Assembly: GCA_017551095.1 (NCBI GenBank)
Contig: JAFZMQ010000030.1
Location: 1-64,000, forward strand
DNA length: 64,000 bases
Reading direction: 5' to 3'
Origin: Clostridia bacterium
GTDB taxonomy: Bacteria; Bacillota; Clostridia; UBA1381
Positions 1-8,944 of this stretch are shown one piece after another. A program made the translations under genes and the position numbers. The notes below the pieces were generated by a model that saw nothing but the letters and a program-made list of their open reading frames with translations, was not told where the DNA came from and did not search any database. The first letter of the stretch is position 1. Every line of letters begins with the position of its first letter.

Positions 1-1
1 T

Positions 2-409
2 GCAAAAATTTCCGGTCCGCTTTTAGATAGAATTGATATTCAGGTAGAGGTCGGGAATGTGGAATATGATGATTTAAGCAGGGGCGAAAAGGGTGAGCCG
101 TCGGCAAAAATCAAGGAGCGGGTAAACCGTGCAAGGCAAATTCAAAGAAAACGGTATGAGGGGCTTAAAATATACTCAAATTCCCAGCTTTCAGCAGGGA
201 TGCTCTCGGAATTTTGCAGCATAGATGAACGGGCAAACGGGATTTTAAAGATGGCGTTTGAAAAAATGGGACTTTCCGCAAGAGCACATTCAAGGATTTT
301 GAAGGTGGCAAGGACGATTGCCGACCTCGCAGGTGAGCCGGATATTAAAGCGGAGCATATTGCGGAAGCAATACAGTATAGAAGTCTTGACAGAAAATAT
401 TTTGGGTAA
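2..409 (+). CDS. ComM/YifB-like Mg-chelatase-family ATPase, C-terminal part
   Basis: Only the last 135 codons are inside the window; the reading frame is open from base 2. The visible part begins with ISGPLLDRIDI, the conserved segment after the AAA+ core of ComM/YifB proteins, and ends with LSARAHSRILKVARTIADLAG and the terminal block YRSLDRKYFG, both typical of the C-terminal helical domain. In other bacteria ComM is a hexameric helicase that promotes branch migration when incoming DNA is integrated during transformation; that role is family knowledge. The Walker motifs lie upstream of the window. The next gene has its own promoter 12 bases after the stop. Confidence 0.88.
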   Translation, partial: AKISGPLLDRIDIQVEVGNVEYDDLSRGEKGEPSAKIKERVNRARQIQRKRYEGLKIYSNSQLSAGMLSEFCSIDERANGILKMAFEKMGLSARAHSRILKVARTIADLAGEPDIKAEHIAEAIQYRSLDRKYFG

Positions 410-420
410 ATGACAAAATC

Positions 421-449
421 TTGACAAATATTTAGCGATTTGATATAAT
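421..449 (+). promoter_or_regulatory. sigma-A promoter for the deacetylase/acetyltransferase pair
   Basis: TTGACA at 421-426 and TATAAT at 444-449 with a 17-base spacer, a perfect vegetative consensus. It lies just after the ComM-like stop and 50 bases before the PIG-L gene, so the pair is transcribed independently of the upstream gene. Confidence 0.85.
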
Positions 450-498
450 ATTTTCCAAGTGTATGTAGATTTATGTAAAAACCAAGGAGTTGAACAAT

Positions 499-1191
499 AT
501 GCGAGTTTTAGTCTTCGCACCTCATCCGGATGACGAAGTTATAGGATGCGGCGGAACTATCGCGAGATATGTTTCAGAAGGGGCAGAGGTTTATGTTTGC
601 ATCGCAACAAGCGGTAAGCCCCCTGTGTTTGATAATTCCGAGGCGGTAAAAAACGGTTGGCCGTGTCTTAACTATCCGGAAAGCAAAAAATGTCACGACT
701 TGCTTGGCATTAAAGAAACCTTTTATTTGCAGTTTCCCGCCGTGTTTTTGGAGAAGGAAAGCAGATATGAGGTAAATAAAAAAATATTGGAAGTTATTTT
801 AAAAGTGCGTCCTGATATTGTGTTTATGCCGCATTTCGGAGATATGCAAAAGGACCATCTTGTTGTAGCAGAAGCGGTTATGGTAGCGGTAAGACCTAAG
901 CATGAGCATATTGTAAAAACGGTTTACGCATATGAAACATTGTCCGAAACGGAATGGAATATCCCTCATGCGACAAACGCATTTATTCCGAATGTTTATG
1001 TGGATATATCTAAATTTCTGGATAAAAAACTTGAAGCCCTTGGATGTTATGCTTCGCAGCTTGGCGAGTTTCCAAATCCAAGGTCATTAAAAGCAGTCGA
1101 AAGCAATAGCTACGTGCGTGGTTCTACAATGGGAGCGGCTGCTGCGGAAGCGTTTATGTTAATAAGGGAGTATTCTTTTGACAAAAGGTAA
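499..1191 (+). CDS. PIG-L/LmbE-family zinc-dependent N-deacetylase
   Basis: 230 residues. The N-terminus VLVFAPHPDDEVIGCGGT carries the PHPDDE zinc-binding signature of the PIG-L (LmbE) fold; family members remove acetyl groups from N-acetylglucosamine-type amides in glycans, mycothiol/bacillithiol precursors or antibiotics. MPHFGDMQKDHLVV supplies the second metal-binding block (H-x-x-D-H). The start is ATG 499, nine bases after AAGGAG; an in-frame TTG at 490 abuts that ribosome-binding site and is rejected. It is followed 17 bases later by a NeuD/PglD-type acetyltransferase, so the two probably modify the amino group of one sugar. The substrate is not evident. Confidence 0.88.
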   Translation: MRVLVFAPHPDDEVIGCGGTIARYVSEGAEVYVCIATSGKPPVFDNSEAVKNGWPCLNYPESKKCHDLLGIKETFYLQFPAVFLEKESRYEVNKKILEVILKVRPDIVFMPHFGDMQKDHLVVAEAVMVAVRPKHEHIVKTVYAYETLSETEWNIPHATNAFIPNVYVDISKFLDKKLEALGCYASQLGEFPNPRSLKAVESNSYVRGSTMGAAAAEAFMLIREYSFDKR

Positions 1192-1208
1192 GTTCGAAGG
1201 TAGATAAT

Positions 1209-1799
1209 ATGAAAAATGTAGTCATTATAGGCTCAGGAGGCCATGGCAAAGTTGTTGCGGATATAGTAAAGGCAAACGGTGATAATATCGTTGGCTTTTT
1301 AGACGACTTTGAGAAATCTGAAATGACCATAGGACGAATTTCGGATTATCAGAAGTGCTGTGATGACGTAGAATTTATTATAGCCATAGGCGATACGCAG
1401 GACAGAGAAAGAATCAGTAAGAGCATGGATTGCAGATGGTACACGGCAATACATCCAACGGCCGTGGTATCACCCAACGCAACGGTAGGAGAAGGAACCG
1501 TCGTTGCACCGAATGCGGTCATAAACAGTGGTGCAGTTGTCGGAAAACATTGTATCGTAAACACCGGTGCTATTGTGGAGCACGAGAATATTATCGGAGA
1601 TTTTTGCCATATCAGTGTGGGAACACGGCTTGGAGGAAATGTAAAAATCGGGGATTCGGCATTTATAGGCATAGGTGCAATCGTAAAAAACAATATAAAT
1701 ATATGTGAAAACTGCATAGTAGGTGCAGGAGCCGTTGTTGTTGACGACTTGACGGAATCCGGTACATATATAGGTGTCCCGGCACGAAAAAAGGACTAA
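1209..1799 (+). CDS. NeuD/PglD-like sugar O/N-acetyltransferase (left-handed beta-helix)
   Basis: 196 residues. The N-terminus VVIIGSGGHGKVVADIVKANG is the Rossmann-like nucleotide-sugar-binding half typical of NeuD/PglD proteins. From about residue 78 the hexapeptide repeats of a left-handed parallel beta-helix follow (AIHPTAVV, ATVGEGTVV, AVVGKHCIV and so on), ending in the conserved YIGVPARK. These trimeric enzymes transfer acetyl from acetyl-CoA to sugars in sialic, legionaminic or bacillosamine-type pathways. It forms a two-gene operon with the upstream PIG-L deacetylase. No other surface-sugar genes are nearby, so the final glycan is unknown. Confidence 0.88.
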   Translation: MKNVVIIGSGGHGKVVADIVKANGDNIVGFLDDFEKSEMTIGRISDYQKCCDDVEFIIAIGDTQDRERISKSMDCRWYTAIHPTAVVSPNATVGEGTVVAPNAVINSGAVVGKHCIVNTGAIVEHENIIGDFCHISVGTRLGGNVKIGDSAFIGIGAIVKNNINICENCIVGAGAVVVDDLTESGTYIGVPARKKD

Positions 1800-1810
1800 T
1801 TATAAATAAA

Positions 1811-1845
1811 AAAAATAAGCCTTGCATTACGCAAGGCTTATTTTT
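1811..1845. terminator. bidirectional intrinsic terminator
   Basis: Perfect 15-bp stem (AAAAATAAGCCTTGC with GCAAGGCTTATTTTT) around the 5-base loop ATTAC. It lies between the convergent acetyltransferase and acyl-CoA ligase genes, with A/T tracts on both sides, so it can stop transcription from either direction. Confidence 0.92.
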
Positions 1846-1849
1846 TAAG

Positions 1850-3463
1850 TTACCTTTTTATTTTCTTTGTAGTTGTTTTCTCGAACTCGGTTTCGCGGAA
1901 TTTGATTTTGTGAATCTGTTTATACTGTGCAACCGACGGATTTAACTCGTTCTTAATCGCGTCTGTTATTTTGTCCTTAAAGGACATATCCTCGGCGTAA
2001 ATTTCAGCAGTAATGAATCCGTCCTCGGCATAAACCAAGACCTCGGTAACGCCTTCAATTCTTCCTATTAAATATTCAAGCTCCTCGGGGTATACATTTT
2101 TGCCGTTGTCAAGAATTATGATGTTTTTCTTTCTTCCGGTAATGAAGACGAATCCGTCCTCGTCAATTCTTCCGACATCGCCTGTCATAAACCAGCCGTC
2201 GTCAAACACTGCTGCGGTAGCCTCGGGATTATTGAAATATCCCAGCATAACAATATCGCCCTTGACGCAAAGTTCGCCCTCGCCGTCCTCGTTTTCGTTT
2301 ATGGTTTTCATTTCAACATTTTTAATCGGTTTTCCGATACTGCCAAGCTTGTTCCCCTTTAAAAGACTGAGCGAAACAATAGGCGAACACTCGGTAATTC
2401 CGAATCCGTTAACTACTTTTATGCCCAAATCGTCAAATCCTAAGATAAGCTCATCAGGGATAGGAGCACCGCCCGTTATAATCATTTCCAGATTACCGCC
2501 GAAAGCGTCGATTACCGACTTAAAGAACTTGCGTCTGAGGTCAATGCCGCATTTGCGGAGACCGTTGCTGACTTTAATCATCTTTTTAAGGAGCTTATCC
2601 TTGCCCGATTTTTTGGCATTCTTCCAAATCGACTTGTAAAAACTTTCCACAAATAGCGGAACGACCGAAATATGTCCCGGCTTTGCCTCGTTTATGTCAC
2701 GCAGAATATATTTTAGACCGCCGTTTATAAAGACAGGGTATCCGCAATAGAATTGGCAAAGCACACACGCCATCATGCCGAAAGTATGGTTAAGCGGGAG
2801 AACACAGACTGTGCCTTTTGGGAACTGCAAGGACTCAATCGACAAAATCATATCCGACATAATATTCCTTTGGCAGAGCATAGCACACTTAGGAACGCCC
2901 GTCGTACCTGATGTAAATATGAAAATACAGGGTTTTTCAAGGTCAAGCGTGATGTCGGCAATTTTAGTTTCGTCAATTTGCGATTTTCCCTTTGCGACAG
3001 CATCAGCAAAATTGTCAAGACAAAGACTGTGCTTTAATTTGTCCTGCAAAATCCCGGCAAGTTCTGCCCTTTTAGATGAATATATAAGTGTCTCCGCACC
3101 GCAGGAATCGAACAGCTTTGCCGCCTCGGACGGCTTTAATTCCTTGTCGAGCGGAACGATTGCGTTGTCCGAAATAATAGTAGCAAAATATGTGATAATC
3201 CACTCGTAGCTGTTTTCTGCATAAAGAGCGATTTTTGCATCGGAAAGCCCCAACCCCCTAAAATAACTTGCAAGATTAAAAGCGTCCTCTTTTGTTTGCT
3301 CAAATGAAACGGACACCGTTTTGTCACCCTTAAAATAGTGAAATGCGGTTTCATTTCCAAATATTTCCGCATTTTTTACAAGCATTTCCTTTAAATCGCG
3401 GTAGTGCGGTATATCAAATCCTCTTGTGTTTGCCATAACAATTTCCATAGCCTTTCTGCCCAC
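1850..3463 (-). CDS. AMP-binding acyl-CoA synthetase/ligase (ANL superfamily)
   Basis: Up to 537 residues. IFIFTSGTTGVPKCAM is the AMP/phosphate-binding P-loop; NGFGITECSPIVS is the adenylate-binding A5 motif; WFMTGDVGRIDEDGF and ITGRKKNIII are the A7/A8 hinge motifs; the C-terminal subdomain ends with TTTKKIKR, containing the catalytic lysine region. The enzyme activates a carboxylate as acyl-AMP and transfers it to CoA or a carrier; sequence style suggests fatty acids. Three starts are possible: GTG 3463, ATG 3448 and ATG 3436. None has an ideal ribosome-binding site (AGAAAGG at 3451-3457 is only 2 bases from 3448), so the outer limit is given. Transcribed alone, downstream of prfA. Confidence 0.88.
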   Translation of the reverse strand: MGRKAMEIVMANTRGFDIPHYRDLKEMLVKNAEIFGNETAFHYFKGDKTVSVSFEQTKEDAFNLASYFRGLGLSDAKIALYAENSYEWIITYFATIISDNAIVPLDKELKPSEAAKLFDSCGAETLIYSSKRAELAGILQDKLKHSLCLDNFADAVAKGKSQIDETKIADITLDLEKPCIFIFTSGTTGVPKCAMLCQRNIMSDMILSIESLQFPKGTVCVLPLNHTFGMMACVLCQFYCGYPVFINGGLKYILRDINEAKPGHISVVPLFVESFYKSIWKNAKKSGKDKLLKKMIKVSNGLRKCGIDLRRKFFKSVIDAFGGNLEMIITGGAPIPDELILGFDDLGIKVVNGFGITECSPIVSLSLLKGNKLGSIGKPIKNVEMKTINENEDGEGELCVKGDIVMLGYFNNPEATAAVFDDGWFMTGDVGRIDEDGFVFITGRKKNIIILDNGKNVYPEELEYLIGRIEGVTEVLVYAEDGFITAEIYAEDMSFKDKITDAIKNELNPSVAQYKQIHKIKFRETEFEKTTTKKIKR

Positions 3464-3488
3464 AAAAAGTAATTAAAATTTGTGTTCC

Positions 3489-3601
3489 GCCTTATCTGTG
3501 GGCTGATAAGGCATATAATGGAAATTATGCACATCGCCGGTTTGCCAAAGACAAAATATCGGCGGTGCATCTAATAGAATAACGCGATTTTCGCGTTATT
3601 C
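3489..3601. other. run of three hairpins between prfA and the acyl-CoA ligase gene
   Basis: This gap holds three inverted repeats: GCCTTATC/GATAAGGC (3489-3496 with 3505-3512), an imperfect GCAC-CGCCG/CGGCG-GTGC pair around 3529-3569, and AATAACGCGA/TCGCGTTATT around the prfA stop (3579-3601). None has a clear U-tract on the minus strand, so they are not classic terminators. They could be mRNA-stabilising structures, a structured leader for the ligase gene or a small repeat element. Confidence 0.55.
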
Positions 3602-4672
3602 CTCCCCATCATTTCCGACTGCCATTTTTGCGGCCTGATCGGCGGTAATTAAAGCGTCAATCAGCTCGTCTAAGGCACCGTTTAAAATTTGTTCCAATTT
3701 ATATAATGTAAGATTTATTCTGTGGTCGGTAACACGACTTTGCGGATAGTTGTATGTGCGTATGCGTTCGCTGCGGTCACCCGAGCCTATTTGCGACTTT
3801 CGCTCGTCGGCGATTTGCGAATTCCGTTCTGCCTCCATAACCTCGAAAATGCGTGACCGCAAAATTTTCATAGCCTTGTCTTTATTTTTAAATTGTGATT
3901 TTTCGTCCTGACAGGAAACAACAATCCCCGTCGGGATATGCGTTATGCGGACAGCGGAATCGGTTGTGTTTACGCACTGTCCCCCCGGACCACCGGCACG
4001 GAACACATCGATTCTTAAATCGTTCGGGTTTATGTCCACCTCGACTTCCTCCACTTCGGGAAGAACCGCAACGGTTGCGGCTGATGTCTGAATACGCCCC
4101 TGCGACTCGGTAGTCGGCACACGCTGAACGCGGTGAACCCCGCTTTCAAATTTAAAGCGTGAGTACGCTCCCAAACCGTTTACCGAAAAAGTTACTTCCT
4201 TGTACCCTCCTATGTCGGTAGCATTAGAGGACAGAATTTCTATCTTCCACGCCTTGCTCTCGGCGTACATTGAGTACATTCTGAAAAGGTCAGCGGCAAA
4301 AAGAGCCGCTTCTTCGCCGCCTGTACCGCCGCGGATTTCGATAATAACATTTTTCTCGTCATTTGGATCTTTTGGAAGTAATAAAATTTTAAGTTTTTCA
4401 GAAATTTCCAAAATTGCACTTTCACTGTCGGCAAGTTCCGCCTTTGCAAGTTCGGCAAGTTCCCTGTCCCCGCTCTGCAAAATCTCTTTACATTCTGCTA
4501 CCGTTTCCTTTGCCTTTTTGTATTCACGGTACTTTTCAACAATTTCAGAAAGGTCGGAGCTTTCCTTGCAAAGCTCCTTAAATGTTTTCTGGTCATTTAT
4601 AATATCGGGCTCGGTGAGTCTTTTGTTAACATCTTCAAATCTTTTTTCGAGTGATTCGAGTTTATCGAACAT
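3596..4672 (-). CDS. prfA: peptide chain release factor 1
   Basis: 358 residues from ATG 4672, the normal length for RF1. [18 protein letters not shown] carries the universal GGQ motif that triggers peptidyl-tRNA hydrolysis, and [14 protein letters not shown] contains the PxT tripeptide region (here P-T-T) that reads UAA/UAG. The start [12 protein letters not shown] matches the family; further-upstream candidates (TTG 4693, ATG 4684) overlap or abut the AAAGGA ribosome-binding site at 4685-4690. A prmC methyltransferase gene, often next to prfA, is not adjacent here. The gene stands alone on the minus strand. Confidence 0.97.
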   Translation of the reverse strand: MFDKLESLEKRFEDVNKRLTEPDIINDQKTFKELCKESSDLSEIVEKYREYKKAKETVAECKEILQSGDRELAELAKAELADSESAILEISEKLKILLLPKDPNDEKNVIIEIRGGTGGEEAALFAADLFRMYSMYAESKAWKIEILSSNATDIGGYKEVTFSVNGLGAYSRFKFESGVHRVQRVPTTESQGRIQTSAATVAVLPEVEEVEVDINPNDLRIDVFRAGGPGGQCVNTTDSAVRITHIPTGIVVSCQDEKSQFKNKDKAMKILRSRIFEVMEAERNSQIADERKSQIGSGDRSERIRTYNYPQSRVTDHRINLTLYKLEQILNGALDELIDALITADQAAKMAVGNDGEE

Positions 4673-4875
4673 AAATAAAGCCATTCCTTTCAAAGTTACA
4701 TAAACACAGTATTATTATACAATATTTTCCTAAAAAAATCAATATGAAAGCAAAAAAAATAAGTATATATAATAGGAAGAAAGTCCGCTTTATTCTAAAA
4801 ATATGTCAAAATTCATAAAAACGACGGAAAAAAATATAAAAAAAGGGAAAAATTGCCGATAATCTTTCAAAAACC

Positions 4876-4904
4876 TTGACAAATCAGTTTAAAAGGTATA
4901 GAAT
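4876..4904 (+). promoter_or_regulatory. upstream promoter P1 of the S-layer gene
   Basis: TTGACA at 4876-4881 and TAGAAT at 4899-4904 with a 17-base spacer, about 280 bases before the SLH protein start. The intervening leader contains a perfect 9-bp inverted repeat, TTCCTGCAA/TTGCAGGAA (4958-4966 with 4969-4977). Confidence 0.72.
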
Positions 4905-5040
4905 CGTAGAGTAAAGTTGTATATAATGTAATGGTTGCCGAGGGATATTTGTTTAAATTCCTGCAAGATTGCAGGAAAATTACACAAGTATTTTTCTTTG
5001 ACAGCTATTTTACAGTTATGTTACAACTGCAAAAATAGCA

Positions 5041-5069
5041 TTGACATACCGAAATTTCGGTGCTACAAT
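5041..5069 (+). promoter_or_regulatory. main promoter P2 of the S-layer gene with palindrome in the spacer
   Basis: TTGACA at 5041-5046 and TACAAT at 5064-5069, 17-base spacer. The spacer contains the perfect 14-bp palindrome ACCGAAATTTCGGT (5048-5061), sitting exactly between the -35 and -10 boxes, where a dimeric repressor or a MerR-type activator would bind. The expected RNA has a leader of roughly 110 bases before the GGGAGG ribosome-binding site. Confidence 0.82.
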
Positions 5070-5187
5070 CAATGCATAGTCAAGGCGTATCGCTTTGACA
5101 ACACATAGTTCCGATGTGAGAAAGAAAGGGTGCACTCGGAATACAGACTACACCCTTTCAAAATAGAAAAAGGGAGGATTTGAAATT

Positions 5188-8100
5188 ATGAAAAATTTCA
5201 AAAGAGTAATTTCCGCTGTTATCGCATTGGCATTATCAGCTAGCACACTCGTTGCAGTAAGTGCAGCAACTACAAAATTTGCTGATGTAGATAGCAACAA
5301 CAGCTACGCTGAGGCTATTGAGTCTCTCGCAGCATTGGATATCGTTTCAGGTTATGAAGACGGTTCTTTCAAGCCTGACGGCGAAATCACAAGAGCAGAA
5401 GCTGCAAGAATGATCGTTAGTGCTCTTAACATGAACGCTGACGCAGCATCATCTGCTGGAACAACAAAGTTTGCGGACGTAAACGAAAAGGCTTCATGGG
5501 CAGCAGGATTTGTTAATGTAGGTGTTGCTCAGGGCTATATCCACGGTTATGATGACGTATCATTCGGACCGCAGGATAATGTAACATTCGCTCAAATGTG
5601 CGTAATGCTTACAACAATCACAGGCTACGGCGATTATGCCGCAGTAAATGGCGGATATCCGCAGGGTTATATGTCAATGGCTTCTACAGCTGGTATCAAC
5701 AAGGGCGTTGCTCTTGCAGCTGAAACTCCTTTAAAGAGAGGCCAGGTTGCTCAAATGGTTTACAACGCTGTAACAGCTCCTATGTTGGACGTAACAGCTT
5801 ACAAGTTTGACGGCAACACATATGGCAAGATGGACGGTATCTCCATAGAGAAGAAGACACTTCTTTCTGACAAGTTCAGTGCTGTTGAAGTTAAAGCATC
5901 AGTTGATAGCTTCCCTGCAGCAGGTGAAGTTAACGTAACTGTTACAGATGACAACAAGTATGGTCCTACAGCAGGAACAACAGTTGTTGGTTGTGCAGAT
6001 TGGAACACATACAGCTGGAACAATGTAATCGTTGATAACGGCTTAGACTTATCAGGTTATGTTAAGCAGGAAGTTAAAGCTATCTTCAAGCTTGATTCTA
6101 ACAACAAGACACACATCGTTAGTGCTATAGCTACAAACGCAATTTCAACTAAGGAAGTTGAATCTGCCGGTTCTTACACAGCAGCTACATTAGCTGGTGA
6201 AAACTGGATTAAGTTCGGCACACAGAAAGAGAACTTAGAGAATGTAGTAACTCTTTATGTAAACGGTGTTCAGTATACTGTTGGTGCAGATGCAACAGCA
6301 CCTGGTACTACCGGAACCAATGCTTATACAGTTAATTTAGGTACTTCAAACACAGCTCTTACAAAAATATTAAACAATGCAGTTGGTGCAATCAAACTTG
6401 CTAAGGTTCCTTATACTGTTGGTACAGTAAAGACAACTCCTTCAAATTACAACACAATCTTTATTGATGCATATCAGGTTGCACAGGTTAGAAACGTTGA
6501 ATATTTGAGCGGAAAGACAACAGTTAACTTCGCACTTTGCGGAAAGAACAACATCAGCAGCTTCGAAAGCATTGCTATTACTGATAACGAAATCGCAAAC
6601 GGCTCAGTTAAACTTGATGTTCAGCTTGACGGCAAAGCAATCGAGCTCAAAGAGCTTAAGAAGAACGATATAATTGCAATCAAGACAGAGATCACAGGAT
6701 CAAACATCACAGCAAACCACAAAGATGTAAAGATTCTTGTTTCAAGAGACATTGTTAACGGTAAGGTTACAGATGTTCAGGTAGAAGATTCTGACAACAA
6801 GTTCACAGTTGGCGGAACAGATTATGCTTCTATCGATAAGGCAAATGTTAAGCTTGGTCTTAACAAGACTTACAACGCTGTTTATCTTGATCCGTTCGGC
6901 AGAATCGCCGCATTTGACGAAGAAGATGTAGAAGAATCTCACAACTATGCTATCGTAGCTAAGATTGATGATAATGATGTAATTCTTGTTCTTGCAGACG
7001 GAACAAAGAAGACATATGAAGTAAAAGACACAGATGTTTATAAGAACGCGAAGACAACCGCAGGTGTTGCAGGTCTTTGGGCAGACGAAACCATCAAAGA
7101 CGTTAAGACCACAGTTGTAGCAGCAGCTAATCAACATGCAAATGCAGCAGTTGAAGCCAGTGTTGTTGAATACACCTTAAAGAGCGGTAAGATTACTTCG
7201 TTAGTATATCAAGCACCAGCCTATATTGATACTAATATCACTACAAAGGGCGAATACAGAGCAGAAGTATCAAGACTTGGTACTATCGGCGTAAATAGCT
7301 CAACAAACGTAATTGATGTTGACAAGACTTCTTACAAGAATTATGCAGGTATGACAGTTAGCCAACTTTCAGACGGTGAGAAGTATGCCGGTGCAGCTTA
7401 CGGTAAGATTACAGGAACATCAGTTTACTCATTAGTAATCTTGACGAATGCCGGATTCACCTATAATGCAAATTCCAGATTCGCAGTTTTGGATGCAAAT
7501 GCTTGGTCATCAGGTCTTGACAAAGACGGAGACGGCACAGTTGACCAACTCAAAGTTGTTGTAAACGGCAAGAAGACAACATTGGATGTTGCAACATCTT
7601 ATAAGTCAGGACATTCGAATAGTAATGACGAGATTATAACAGGAACCACAAAATACGGCCGCGGCGATGCATTCTTCTATACACTTGATAATGACGGTTT
7701 AGTAGATGATATTCGTTGGATTCCTAAGTCAACTATCACAGGCGGAACAGTAACACTTGCAACCGCATTCGGTGCAGCAGGTACAGCTTATGATAGCAGT
7801 GCTACAAAGTGGGGCGCAACTGATCAAACATTGCCTTCATACACAGGAACAGCAAATTATCGTCTCATCCAAGGTATCGTAGTTGGAGTAGGTTCTAACA
7901 CAGTTAAGATGATAGATATGCCTACAGCAGCAGGTCCTGTTGATGTAACGAACTATGCTTCATTGAAACTTGCAGACAACTGCCAGATCTACACCTACAA
8001 TTCAAAGGCTGATGTAGAAGAACAAGACAGATTGAATGCAACAGGCGTTCTTGTAGATTCTGACTTTGCTGATTGGAAGATTGGCGAAACACCTGGTTAT

Positions 8101-8376
8101 ACAATCGGTGCAACCGCAGGTACAGCTGCTGCTGGATACAGTGCAGCAAACCTCAGCTGGATTGCATGGACAACAGCTAATGTTCCTACTGCAACAGAAG
8201 AAGATCCGACAGCTGCTACTTGGGCAGGAAGTGCAAACGAGTGGGCAAATCAACGCGGTATCAAACAAGCAAATGTTTCAAGCATAAAGGGTAAGAATAC
8301 AGATGCAAAAGCTCAATATGCTATGGCACTTGTAATTGATGATCAGGTAGTTGAAATCTACGAAATCATTAAATAA
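5188..8376 (+). CDS. large secreted SLH-domain protein, probable major S-layer subunit
   Basis: 1062 residues. A signal peptide (MKNFKRVISAVIALALSAS, cleavage near VSAA) is followed directly by SLH repeats: FADVDSNNSYAEAIESLAALDIVSGYEDGSF with ITRAEAARMI, then FADVNEKASWAAGFVNVGVAQGYIHGYDD, and a weaker third near residues 145-195. SLH modules bind pyruvylated secondary cell-wall polymer. The remaining 850 residues are Thr/Val/Asn/Ala-rich beta-type sequence without recognised catalytic motifs. Strong tandem promoters, a GGGAGG ribosome-binding site, biased codons and a strong terminator argue for very high expression, as for an S-layer subunit. Transcribed as a single gene. The S-layer role is inference. 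Confidence 0.85.
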   Translation: MKNFKRVISAVIALALSASTLVAVSAATTKFADVDSNNSYAEAIESLAALDIVSGYEDGSFKPDGEITRAEAARMIVSALNMNADAASSAGTTKFADVNEKASWAAGFVNVGVAQGYIHGYDDVSFGPQDNVTFAQMCVMLTTITGYGDYAAVNGGYPQGYMSMASTAGINKGVALAAETPLKRGQVAQMVYNAVTAPMLDVTAYKFDGNTYGKMDGISIEKKTLLSDKFSAVEVKASVDSFPAAGEVNVTVTDDNKYGPTAGTTVVGCADWNTYSWNNVIVDNGLDLSGYVKQEVKAIFKLDSNNKTHIVSAIATNAISTKEVESAGSYTAATLAGENWIKFGTQKENLENVVTLYVNGVQYTVGADATAPGTTGTNAYTVNLGTSNTALTKILNNAVGAIKLAKVPYTVGTVKTTPSNYNTIFIDAYQVAQVRNVEYLSGKTTVNFALCGKNNISSFESIAITDNEIANGSVKLDVQLDGKAIELKELKKNDIIAIKTEITGSNITANHKDVKILVSRDIVNGKVTDVQVEDSDNKFTVGGTDYASIDKANVKLGLNKTYNAVYLDPFGRIAAFDEEDVEESHNYAIVAKIDDNDVILVLADGTKKTYEVKDTDVYKNAKTTAGVAGLWADETIKDVKTTVVAAANQHANAAVEASVVEYTLKSGKITSLVYQAPAYIDTNITTKGEYRAEVSRLGTIGVNSSTNVIDVDKTSYKNYAGMTVSQLSDGEKYAGAAYGKITGTSVYSLVILTNAGFTYNANSRFAVLDANAWSSGLDKDGDGTVDQLKVVVNGKKTTLDVATSYKSGHSNSNDEIITGTTKYGRGDAFFYTLDNDGLVDDIRWIPKSTITGGTVTLATAFGAAGTAYDSSATKWGATDQTLPSYTGTANYRLIQGIVVGVGSNTVKMIDMPTAAGPVDVTNYASLKLADNCQIYTYNSKADVEEQDRLNATGVLVDSDFADWKIGETPGYTIGATAGTAAAGYSAANLSWIAWTTANVPTATEEDPTAATWAGSANEWANQRGIKQANVSSIKGKNTDAKAQYAMALVIDDQVVEIYEIIK

Positions 8377-8420
8377 GATTTAAACCGTAGGATTTGATTA
8401 CAGATTAAATCACAAACTTA

Positions 8421-8452
8421 AAAGAGTTGGACTTTTAGTCCAACTCTTTTTT
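8421..8452 (+). terminator. intrinsic terminator of the S-layer gene
   Basis: Perfect 12-bp stem AAAGAGTTGGAC/GTCCAACTCTTT around loop TTTTA, followed by a T-run, 45 bases after the SLH protein stop. Confidence 0.93.
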
Positions 8453-8542
8453 GTGCTAATCGCCTCCCATGTAGCGGGGGCGGTGATTACTTTTCTTATT
8501 TAGAGTCCTCTCTCTTGCAAAAGGGTTTTTGCCCCTACCGCT

Positions 8543-8783
8543 AAGCCTCCCTTGTGTAAAGGTGTCAGCCATAGGCTGACGGAGGGATTGTATTTTCAAA
8601 AACTATCCTAATAAAAGCAATAAAAGGACAACCCCTCAGCCACCTGCGGTGACAGCTCCCCTTACACAGGGGAGCCAAGAAAAAATAAACCCACGAAAAC
8701 ATATTTACACAGGGGAGCCAAGAAGAAATAAATCCACAAAAACATATTTACATAGGGGAGCCAAGAAAAAAGATAAAAATCGG
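8543..8783. repeat. inverted-repeat element plus three 43-bp tandem units
   Basis: This gap of nearly 500 bases has no plausible gene. GCCTCCCTTGTGTAAAGG (8545-8562) plus a hairpin-forming GTCAGCC-ATA-GGCTGAC recurs in inverted, diverged form at 8631-8677. Its outer end is then repeated head to tail with a 43-base period: units start at 8662, 8705 and 8748 (TTACACAGGGGAGCC, third copy TTACATAGGGGAGCC), the third breaking off near 8783. The structure resembles a non-coding miniature or REP-like element whose end was amplified by slippage. No transposase is present. Confidence 0.75.
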
Positions 8784-8896
8784 CTTTAATTGATGTAAGG
8801 GGCTATGAGTTAAAAATCCAAATGCTTTGCTCTATACAATGGAGCTTTGGTGGGTAGAAATTGTGGTACTGTATTTAAGTCAAAAACCATATTACA

Positions 8897-8928
8897 AAAA
8901 AGCGTATATCCGAAGATATACGCTTTTT
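8897..8928. terminator. intrinsic terminator after the cyclophilin gene
   Basis: Perfect 14-bp stem AAAAAGCGTATATC/GATATACGCTTTTT with loop CGAA. Located 16 bases beyond the stop of the minus-strand gene; the A/T ends let it work in both directions. Confidence 0.9.
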
Positions 8929-8944
8929 AAATAGATATTTATTA

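Noticed and set aside
8662-8783. CRISPR array
   Set aside because: The 43-bp units are contiguous without unique spacers, and no cas genes are in the window.
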